Shown here in pieces: positions 1 to 5,907 of a stretch of 12,412 nt of DNA. The notes below the pieces were generated by a model that was not told where the DNA came from, did not search any database, and saw only the letters and a program-made list of their open reading frames with translations. The stretch spans positions 1-12,412 of the forward strand of contig CAKTFH010000041.1 in the NCBI GenBank assembly GCA_934555895.1. Reading direction: 5' to 3'. The stretch is from an uncultured Muribaculaceae bacterium. GTDB lineage: Bacteria > Bacteroidota > Bacteroidia > Bacteroidales > Muribaculaceae. The stretch's first letter is position 1; each line of letters starts with the position of its first letter. Position numbers and translations under genes: made by a program.

Positions 1-119
1 AAACTAAATTTTGACTCTCCCAAGAATGTTTTCTTCCGACAAATCGATAATTTTGCACTTGCCAGTTGAGAGTAGGAAGGCTAAATGAATGAATAATATG
101 CAAAACTATGGCAAAAAAG

Positions 120-151
120 TTTGCCGAAGTGAATATTTATGTTTACATTTG
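120..151 (+). promoter_or_regulatory. Bacteroidetes-type promoter (-33/-7) of the upstream gene-free unit
   Basis: TTTG at 120-123 and TACATTTG at 144-151 are separated by 20 bases. This fits the primary sigma factor promoter of Bacteroidetes (TTTG, 19-21 bases, TAnnTTTG) with every defined base matching. Transcription would start near 158. No long open reading frame begins nearby. The first signal downstream is the intrinsic terminator at 386-427, so the promoter either makes a short RNA or drives the gene run from 668 through an attenuator. Confidence 0.65.
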
Positions 152-157
152 CACATC

Positions 158-427
158 AACAAACAACTTAAAAGAGCGTTATATTAATCAAATTGCAGCT
201 TTTTTATTATTGACAAGCAGCACATTGCACCAATAAAACGCAGGCTTGAAGCCAAATTTTCTACAATAAGAATATCATATTTATTCAGAAACAACATCAT
301 TATAACCGTAGCGCCATATGCGTCCAGCGAATCTCTGGCGCTGCGAATCTCATCAAATACCCTTTATTACCAGTTCAATAATCCCGAGGGAGTGCCTGCC
401 GTGAGGCGTAGCGCTCCCTCATTTTTA
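158..427 (+). ncRNA. Possible structured RNA or leader, about 270 nt
   Basis: This stretch runs from the predicted start of the 120-151 promoter to the terminator and lacks a credible protein gene. It can fold into several local helices. Bases 176-185 pair with 232-241 (10 pairs, one mismatch), with GCTT and AAGC able to pair inside. GGCT at 243-246 pairs with AGCC at 250-253. Bases 307-316 pair with 337-346 or nearby (AGCGCCA at 310-316 against TGGCGCT at 336-342, extended by a wobble pair). The terminator stem closes the unit. I do not recognise a known RNA class: there is no RNase P, tmRNA, SRP RNA, 6S RNA or common riboswitch signature that I can see. It may instead be the 5' leader of the gene run at 668-10621. 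The promoter and terminator are well supported, but the RNA itself is an inference. Confidence 0.35.
386..427 (+). terminator. Intrinsic terminator upstream of the gene run
   Basis: GAGGGAGTGC at 386-395 pairs with GCGCTCCCTC at 411-420, giving ten pairs including one T-G wobble. An inner GCC-GTGA-GGC tetraloop hairpin caps the stem, and ATTTTTAT follows from 421. The strong GC stem and T run are typical of factor-independent termination on the + strand. It either ends a short RNA begun near 158 or acts as an attenuator before the gene run. Confidence 0.8.
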
Positions 428-548
428 TCCTATCCAGGACTGATGAGATAGCTTCCGCTAAAAAATATTTGCAGTCAAGGCCGTGAACCCCAAAAAGGTT
501 AAGAAATAATAAAGATGCTGTGGAGTTGAATGAAAAAAGCTAAATTTG

Positions 549-578
549 TGATGTCCAACAGACATCAGAGGGATGTCT
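549..578 (+). promoter_or_regulatory. Alternating inverted repeat array, possible leader switch or operator
   Basis: GATGTC (550-555), GACATC (561-566) and GATGTC (572-577) are spaced by exactly five bases each. The middle element can pair with the left copy (7 pairs, 549-555 with 561-567) or with the right copy (7 pairs, 560-566 with 572-578), but not with both. The centre-to-centre period is 11 bases, close to one helical turn, so a protein operator is also possible. It lies between the terminator at 386-427 and the favoured start codon at 668. A regulatory role is inferred; the repeats themselves are plain in the sequence. Confidence 0.35.
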
Positions 579-667
579 CAGGCGTTACAACTATAGCGGT
601 GCGTCATGGCCACAAAGCCGTGATGCAGGGCTTTATTCAATTCAAGCACCTAATTGTCCGACTGATT

Positions 668-1153
668 ATGCACACACTTCTGCTCATAGCCGGTGCGCTG
701 ATGCTCAGCGTGGGACTGGTGGAGGCTTTCCGCCGTCCGATGCCGGGAGCGGTCTGTGCCTCCTATCTGGGCATCGTAGCTCTGTGGGACTCAGGATACA
801 CTCACGGTCTCTCAGGGCAGACACTGCTTTTCTGGGCAATAGCCGTGTGCATCATCTGCGCCATCCGCCTTGTAGGTGGCCGTTCCGAAAGCGACACAAT
901 CCCCTCGGCTCGCTACTATATAGCCGGAGACTCGCTTGCAGGGATGCTTGCGGGGTTCATCCTCGGCCAGGCAGGCATGATTGTCGGCGCGGCATTGGGT
1001 GCAGTGCTCGGTGGAATGGCCTGGAGCCGCACTCCGCATGGCCGTGACTCCATGGGCAGCATCACCGGCATGATTGTGACCACCGGCCTGCCGGTGACAG
1101 TGGTGATGGTGCTCATCGGCCTATCTATAGCATCTCTCACAAGCCAACTCTGA
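668..1153 (+). CDS. Small DUF456-like integral membrane protein
   Basis: A protein of 161 residues with hydrophobic segments at about 1-20, 28-46, 50-70, 84-118 and 132-157. The RRPMPG turn after the first segment and the glycine-rich zipper GMLAGFILGQAGMIVGAALG at 92-111 resemble DUF456 membrane proteins, whose function is unknown. The frame stays open to an upstream ATG at 530 that would add 46 residues and has a GGAG four bases before it. I favour 668 for two reasons: those 46 codons are clearly richer in A+T and not hydrophobic, and the family begins directly with a membrane helix. The stop is 11 bases before the next start, so the two are probably cotranscribed. The DUF456 assignment rests on recall of the family pattern and is only moderate. 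Confidence 0.7.
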   Translation: MHTLLLIAGALMLSVGLVEAFRRPMPGAVCASYLGIVALWDSGYTHGLSGQTLLFWAIAVCIICAIRLVGGRSESDTIPSARYYIAGDSLAGMLAGFILGQAGMIVGAALGAVLGGMAWSRTPHGRDSMGSITGMIVTTGLPVTVVMVLIGLSIASLTSQL

Positions 1154-1164
1154 CACATTGCCTG

Positions 1165-1995
1165 ATGAAACGACTGATTTACATCATATTCATTGTACTC
1201 ACACTGGCACTCTGCGTCGATGCGGGAGCACGTACGCGCTCTAATAAACGCGCCGTGCCACCGCCCAAAGCAAAGGTCGAACAAAAGAAACCTGCCGAAG
1301 TGCCACCGCCCCCCCACGCCGACAAATCCCGTCAGGCACGCCCCAAGACGGTAGCCGAGCAACCCGACCTCGATGCCATACGCGCCGAAGTGCTCAACCC
1401 GCGTTCGCAGTACTACTACCCGAAACTTATGGAGAGATACGAAAAGAACGAGACCATAATGAATCTCAACGACTACCGTCACCTCTATTACGGCTACCTC
1501 TTCCAGGAGGACTTCAACCCCTACCGTCACTCCGAAGCTTCAACAAAAAACGAAAGCCTCTACTACAAGCAGGGGCATACCCGCGCGGAGCTCGACTCCA
1601 TCATCACCTACGCGCATGAGGCACTCGCCGACAACCCGTTCAACCTCGCCCAGATGAACTTCCTCATCTACGCCCTCAGGGCACGAGGCAAAGTGAATCT
1701 GGCCAGCATATGGCAGTACAGACTCAACCACCTGCTGCAGGCCATAGTGTCGTCGGGCACAGGAGCAGACAAAGAAAACGCATGGTTCGTAATCGACCCA
1801 CGGCATGAATACAACATTATAAACTTTCAGAATGCCGTGGCCCGCCACCAGGAGTACGAGGAACCGTACTACGACCGCATCGATGTGGAAAAGACCGGAC
1901 CAAAAGGCAACAAAGAGAGCTCTACCTATTATTTCAACATACGCAACCTGCTGGAGGAATATTACCGCAAATTCCCCGAGACGGATGAGCAGTAA
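1165..1995 (+). CDS. Secreted DUF4919 domain protein
   Basis: A protein of 276 residues beginning with a signal peptide (hydrophobic core at 5-18, likely cleavage after VDA at 18-20). A low-complexity basic and proline-rich linker follows at about 25-65, then a DUF4919 domain. The conserved part at 82-123 includes YYYPKLMERY, DYRHLYYGYLFQ and NPYRHS, as in Bacteroides DUF4919 proteins. The rest is mainly helical. The family has no established function. The product is probably periplasmic or surface exposed; no lipobox is visible. A run of seven C at 1309-1315 lies in the proline-rich linker codons. The gene sits 11 bases after the DUF456-like gene and 38 bases before dusB. Assignment to the family is good; the biological role is unknown. 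Confidence 0.88.
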   Translation: MKRLIYIIFIVLTLALCVDAGARTRSNKRAVPPPKAKVEQKKPAEVPPPPHADKSRQARPKTVAEQPDLDAIRAEVLNPRSQYYYPKLMERYEKNETIMNLNDYRHLYYGYLFQEDFNPYRHSEASTKNESLYYKQGHTRAELDSIITYAHEALADNPFNLAQMNFLIYALRARGKVNLASIWQYRLNHLLQAIVSSGTGADKENAWFVIDPRHEYNIINFQNAVARHQEYEEPYYDRIDVEKTGPKGNKESSTYYFNIRNLLEEYYRKFPETDEQ

Positions 1996-2033
1996 GAATA
2001 ACCCACCTCCGCACCAATCACACACTGACACCT

Positions 2034-3077
2034 ATGCGCATTGGAGAGATTGACCTCGGAGAGCGCCCAGTGATGCTGGCGCCGATGGAGGATGTCACCG
2101 ACCGTTCGTTTCGCCTCATCTGCAAGGAGCTTGGTGCCGATATGACCTATTCGGAATTCGTGTCGGCCGACGCCCTGATACGCAACATCGCCGCCACCAC
2201 CCGCAAGCTCCACATCGAACCGGGCGAACGCCCCACTGCCATACAGATCTATGGCCGCGAGGTGGAGCCAATGGTCGAGGCCGCGCGCATGGTCGAGGCC
2301 GCACACCCCGATGTGATCGACATAAACTTCGGCTGCCCGGTAAAGAAAGTGGCAGGCAAAGGCGCAGGAGCCGGCCTGCTGCGCGATGTGCCTAAAATGC
2401 TCGAAATCACACGCGCCGTAGTGAATGCCGTGAAGACTCCTGTCACGGTAAAAACCCGTCTGGGGTGGGACCACACACAGAAAATCATAGTGGGACTCGC
2501 CGAGCAACTGCAGGACTGCGGTATTCAGGCCATCACCGTGCACGGCCGCACACGCTCGCAAATGTACACCGGCGAGGCCGACTGGGAGATGATAGCCCGC
2601 GTGAAAGAGAATCCGCGCCTCCGCATTCCTGTGATAGGCAACGGCGACATCACCACACCCGAGCGGCTGACCGAAGCGTTCAGCCGCTACGGGGTCGACG
2701 GAGTAATGGTGGGCCGCGCAGCCATAGGCAACCCCTGGATTTTCCACGACATGAAGCAAACCCTGCTCCACGGCTATGTGCCTGAGCCTCTCACGCTGGC
2801 CCGCAAATTCGATATCCTGCGCCGTCAGATCGACGAGAGCATCGACCGCATCGACGAATACCGCGGCATACTGCACATACGCCGCCATCTGGCCGTAAGC
2901 TCGCTGTTCAAAGGGCTCCCCCATTTCAGGGAGACACGCATACGCATGCTCAGAGCCAACACCAAGCAGGAACTTTTCGACATCATCGACTCCGTGGAGC
3001 AGCTCCGCACGGCGCAACCCGACAGCGAACTGCCAGGCGACTCGGCCGGCAGCGCCACCACGCTGCCGGAACTCTGA
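2034..3077 (+). CDS. dusB: tRNA-dihydrouridine synthase DusB
   Basis: A protein of 347 residues and the usual length for DusB, a cytoplasmic FMN enzyme that reduces uridine to dihydrouridine in the tRNA D-loop with NADPH. The N-terminal TIM barrel shows LAPMEDVTDRSFR at 15-27 (FMN-binding start), QIYG at 71-74 and NFGCPVKKV at 98-106 with catalytic Cys101. It then shows VKTRLGW at 139-145, VHGRTRSQMYTGEADW at 169-184, IGNGDI at 201-206 and VMVGRAAIGNPWIF at 224-237 (phosphate binding). The C-terminal helical tRNA-binding domain follows. The ATG at 2034 places the family's opening strand correctly. DusB often precedes fis in Proteobacteria; here it sits among envelope genes with no link evident. 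Function is secure. Confidence 0.97.
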   Translation: MRIGEIDLGERPVMLAPMEDVTDRSFRLICKELGADMTYSEFVSADALIRNIAATTRKLHIEPGERPTAIQIYGREVEPMVEAARMVEAAHPDVIDINFGCPVKKVAGKGAGAGLLRDVPKMLEITRAVVNAVKTPVTVKTRLGWDHTQKIIVGLAEQLQDCGIQAITVHGRTRSQMYTGEADWEMIARVKENPRLRIPVIGNGDITTPERLTEAFSRYGVDGVMVGRAAIGNPWIFHDMKQTLLHGYVPEPLTLARKFDILRRQIDESIDRIDEYRGILHIRRHLAVSSLFKGLPHFRETRIRMLRANTKQELFDIIDSVEQLRTAQPDSELPGDSAGSATTLPEL

Positions 3078-3129
3078 CAGACTATATCCAATCATCACTT
3101 TTACTCTCACACTTATCTCAAAACGGATT

Positions 3130-3939
3130 ATGAAGCAATTGATATTAACTCTTACTGCACTTGTCACCGCAGCAGTGGCCGTTTTCGCCGACACACCGGC
3201 CGACAGCACACAAGTGAAGCGCTATGAGGCAAAAGTAGGCGACTTCACTACTCTCGACATTGAGAACAGCTTCAACGTTGACTACAAGTGCAGCGGCGAC
3301 TCGGCCGGTCTGGCGGTATATTACACCACACCCGGACTTGCCGACAAAATCATATTCGAAAACAATAACAAAGGACGCCTCAGCATCGAAAAACCCTTCC
3401 GCCCCGAAGGCGAGCTCGACGAAGGACTCCCCACCATCACCGTCTACTCGCGTTTCCTCAAGGAGGTGCGCAACGGGGGCGACTCCACCGTCAGAGTACT
3501 CTCTATCAGGCCCACCATGGAAGTAAAAGCCTCAGTGATAGGCAACGGCCGCATGGTCGTCCGCGGACTCGAATGCTCTAAAGTCGACGGCGCCGTGAAA
3601 ACCGGCAACGGCACCCTCGTGCTTTCAGGCAAATGTGAAGACGCAATTCTGAGCAACACCGGCACCGGCACAATCCAAGCCGACAATCTGGAAGCCGAAA
3701 ACGTAAGCGCAAAATTTTTCGGCACAGGCACCACCGGCTGCTGGCCGGTAAAATCGCTGAAAATAAAAGGCGTGATGGCCGGAAAACTTTATTACCGCGG
3801 GAAGCCCGAGAAGATCCGCAACTATTCCATGGGAGTGAAAATCTACACCCTCGAGGGACTTGAGTGGACCGGAACGCCGGAAACTGCGCCCGACCCCGAC
3901 GAAGATAAAGAGACAGAGCAGAAATCCAAAGACAAATAA
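3130..3939 (+). CDS. Secreted head-GIN domain (DUF2807) protein
   Basis: A protein of 269 residues with a signal peptide (likely cleavage after VFA at 18-20). A DUF2807 (putative auto-transporter adhesin, head GIN) domain follows at about 35-245. The typical opening is seen as FTTLDIENSFNVDYK at 39-53. Repeated Gly-rich turns at 138-140 (GNG), 159-161 (GNG), 178-180 (GTG) and 198-200 (GTG) recur about every 20 residues, as expected for right-handed beta-helix coils. The tail after 250 is acidic then lysine-rich and probably disordered. The domain is common in secreted or surface proteins of Bacteroidetes with unknown binding partners. It lies 52 bases after dusB and 21 bases before the flippase gene, so cotranscription is likely. 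Confidence 0.88.
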   Translation: MKQLILTLTALVTAAVAVFADTPADSTQVKRYEAKVGDFTTLDIENSFNVDYKCSGDSAGLAVYYTTPGLADKIIFENNNKGRLSIEKPFRPEGELDEGLPTITVYSRFLKEVRNGGDSTVRVLSIRPTMEVKASVIGNGRMVVRGLECSKVDGAVKTGNGTLVLSGKCEDAILSNTGTGTIQADNLEAENVSAKFFGTGTTGCWPVKSLKIKGVMAGKLYYRGKPEKIRNYSMGVKIYTLEGLEWTGTPETAPDPDEDKETEQKSKDK

Positions 3940-3960
3940 CCACTCATATCCATCCGCTGC

Positions 3961-5445
3961 TTGGAAAGCGCACTGAAAAACCGCACGGCGCGGTCGGTGA
4001 AATGGAACCTCATCGACCGTCTCACCACCCAGCTTCTCTACGGAGTAACCGGCGTGATACTCGCCAATGTACTCAGTAAAGAAGATTTCGGTCTGGTGGG
4101 CGCCATCATGGTGTTTCAGGCGTTCGCTTCGCTTTTCGTCGACAGCGGTTTCTCCTACGCCCTCATCCAGCGCAAACACCCGTCGAAACTCGACTACTCC
4201 ACCGTGCTGTGGTTCAACGTGGGCATGGCCTGCGCCATCTACATCCTGCTGTTTTTCGCCGCGCCACTCATCTCCCTATGTTTCGGCGGCGACCAGCGGC
4301 TCGTGCCGCTCAGCCGCGTGATGTTACTCAGCTTCATAATCAACGCCACGGCCATAGTGCAGACCAACAGGCTCATGAAACTGATGGATGTGCGCATGGT
4401 GGCGGCATCCAACGCCCTGGGGCTCACGGCAGGAGCGATTGCCGGCATATGGCTCGCCATTCAGGGATTCGGAGCCTGGGCTCTCGTGTGGCAGTCGATA
4501 GTCATCAGCGCCGTGAAGAGCATCGTGCTCTGGACCACAACCCGCTGGCGACCCATGCTGCGCTTCTCCATGGGCTCACTCCGCAGTTTTTTTAGCGTGG
4601 GAGCCGGCATGATGACCACCTCGCTGCTCAACACCATCTTTCAGAACATCTACGCCCTGCTCATTGGCATGCGGGCGGGCCTTGTGCCCCTTGGCTACTA
4701 CACCCAGGCTGACAAATGGAGCAAAATGGGCGTAACCACCATCTCTCAGACAGTCACATCGGCCTTCCTGCCCGGCCTCAGCCATGTGCAGGACGACCCC
4801 TCGCGGTTCATCCGCGTGGCCACGAAGATGAACCGCTTCACCGCCTATGTGGTGCTTCCCTTCATGGGGTTCCTCATAGTGTGCGCCACGCCGGTGTTCC
4901 ACTGCCTGTTCGGCACCAAATGGGATGCCGCGGTGCCTCTGTTCCAGCTGCTGCTGCTCAGAGGCGTCTTCACGGTAATGGTGACACTCTACAACAATTT
5001 CCTCATCGCCCTTGCCCGCACACGCGAGGTGGTGCGCATGGAGACCCTCCGCGATGTCACCGCACTGGTATTTCTCGCCGTATGCTTCCCCATAATAGGC
5101 ATGACCACACCGGAAAATCCGGTGAAAGGCATCGAGATACTCCTCTGGGGACAGGTGGCGGCTTCGGCCATTACCTGGGCGGTGATGATAGCACGCATGT
5201 CAGGCATAGTGGGCAGGCGCCTCACGGCCTTCCTCGCCGACTACATACCTTACACCCTGCTCACCGTGATGGCAATGGCTTTCATGGCTCTGGAGAGCAA
5301 CTATATAGCCGACTGCTGGCAGCTGCTCGCGGCGCAGGCCGCCACAGGGTTGGCCATCTACATCGGCGCCAACGCCGCCATGCGGAGCCACGTGCAGAGC
5401 GAATTGCTCGCCTATATCTTCAAAAAACGCGACCCCATACAGTAA
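3961..5445 (+). CDS. MOP-superfamily polysaccharide flippase (Wzx/WzxC-like)
   Basis: A protein of 494 residues with about 12-14 membrane helices, the size of the polysaccharide transporter branch of the MOP superfamily. These proteins flip lipid-linked sugar repeat units across the inner membrane. The amino end (ALKNRTARSVKWNLIDRLTT at 4-23, then GVILANVLSKEDFGLVG) matches the usual start of this family. That motif only fits if translation begins at the TTG at 3961; the first in-frame ATG lies about 50 codons downstream, inside the conserved region. No glycosyltransferases are next to it, so its sugar substrate cannot be told. It could serve capsule, O-antigen or another glycan. The family is secure, the substrate is not. 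Confidence 0.9.
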   Translation: MESALKNRTARSVKWNLIDRLTTQLLYGVTGVILANVLSKEDFGLVGAIMVFQAFASLFVDSGFSYALIQRKHPSKLDYSTVLWFNVGMACAIYILLFFAAPLISLCFGGDQRLVPLSRVMLLSFIINATAIVQTNRLMKLMDVRMVAASNALGLTAGAIAGIWLAIQGFGAWALVWQSIVISAVKSIVLWTTTRWRPMLRFSMGSLRSFFSVGAGMMTTSLLNTIFQNIYALLIGMRAGLVPLGYYTQADKWSKMGVTTISQTVTSAFLPGLSHVQDDPSRFIRVATKMNRFTAYVVLPFMGFLIVCATPVFHCLFGTKWDAAVPLFQLLLLRGVFTVMVTLYNNFLIALARTREVVRMETLRDVTALVFLAVCFPIIGMTTPENPVKGIEILLWGQVAASAITWAVMIARMSGIVGRRLTAFLADYIPYTLLTVMAMAFMALESNYIADCWQLLAAQAATGLAIYIGANAAMRSHVQSELLAYIFKKRDPIQ

Positions 5446-5464
5446 GGGTTTGCAAAAAGATAAC

Positions 5465-5472
5465 TATCTTTG
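5465..5472 (+). promoter_or_regulatory. Probable promoter -7 box for ssb
   Basis: TATCTTTG at 5465-5472 matches the Bacteroidetes -7 consensus TAnnTTTG completely and lies 48 bases before the ssb ATG, in the longest gap (75 bases) of the gene run. The best TTTG upstream, at 5449-5452, is only 12 bases away. The -33 element is therefore weak or absent at the normal 19-21 base spacing. It suggests that ssb and following genes have their own start site. Confidence 0.5.
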
Positions 5473-5520
5473 TGTTTTCAAAGTAATTCTGTCAACTGAA
5501 AACGGAATAAAGTTCGCATC

Positions 5521-5889
5521 ATGTCGGTCAACAAAGTGATACTTGTGGGCAACACCGGTAAGGCCCCCGAAATAAAATTCGTGGGCGACAGGCCCTATGC
5601 CCGTTTCACACTCGCCACCTCCGAGCCGGCCTACACCGACGCCTCGGGAGCCAGGGTTCCAGAAATCACCGAGTGGCACAACATCATAATGTGGGACCAG
5701 TTCGCCCTCACCGCCGAGCGATACATCACCAAAGGCACCAAGCTATACATCGAGGGTAAACTGCGCACCCGCGTGTGGCAGGACGCCAACGCCATCAAGC
5801 GCTCCGTGACCGAGATAATCGTAGAGCGGTTCGACATCCTCTCGCGTCCGCTGCCCGACAGCGGCATGACACCTTCACAAGCCAACTAA
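5521..5889 (+). CDS. ssb: Short single-stranded DNA-binding protein
   Basis: A protein of 122 residues consisting almost only of the SSB OB fold (about 3-108): SVNKVILVGNTGKAPEIKF at 2-20, FTLATSE at 29-35, TEWHNIIMWDQFA at 50-62 and KGTKLYIEGKLRTR at 71-84. It should bind single-stranded DNA as a tetramer during replication, repair and recombination. The tail after the fold is only about 14 residues. It ends GMTPSQAN and lacks the acidic tip (DDDIPF type) through which most bacterial SSBs recruit partner proteins. It may be a second, specialised SSB, with another housekeeping copy elsewhere. It has its own -7 box at 5465-5472 and lies 18 bases before the OPT transporter gene. Confidence 0.93.
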   Translation: MSVNKVILVGNTGKAPEIKFVGDRPYARFTLATSEPAYTDASGARVPEITEWHNIIMWDQFALTAERYITKGTKLYIEGKLRTRVWQDANAIKRSVTEIIVERFDILSRPLPDSGMTPSQAN

Positions 5890-5907
5890 TCATCCTTCAC
5901 ATATCAA

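Noticed and set aside
48..55. TAATTTTG, a full match to the -7 promoter consensus near the window start
   Set aside because: No TTTG-like -33 element lies 19-21 bases upstream, and the better promoter at 120-151 follows. The word is common in A+T-rich DNA.
100..108. Minus-strand -7-like word (CAAAACTA) that could serve a leftward gene outside the window
   Set aside because: No matching -33 element at the right distance, and no leftward gene is present to confirm it.
318..404. 28-codon frame starting at ATG 318 and ending in the 5' arm of the terminator, a possible leader peptide
   Set aside because: There is no run of regulatory codons, no ribosome binding signal and no family resemblance; a frame this short is expected by chance.
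439..476. CTGATGAG followed by a TAGC/GCTA hairpin, like a hammerhead ribozyme core
   Set aside because: The essential CGAAA after the second stem is replaced by a run of A, and no proper third stem or cleavage triplet is seen. An enclosing GACTG/CAGTC stem exists but does not rescue the ribozyme pattern.
1962..3209. Long minus-strand open frame of over 400 codons opposite dusB
   Set aside because: It is a shadow caused by the codon pattern of dusB: no domain, cysteine- and histidine-rich composition, and the + strand gene has all catalytic motifs.
4716..5486. Second long + strand frame inside the flippase gene
   Set aside because: Arg/His/Pro-rich composition typical of an off-frame translation of GC-rich DNA; the flippase frame has membrane helices and family motifs.
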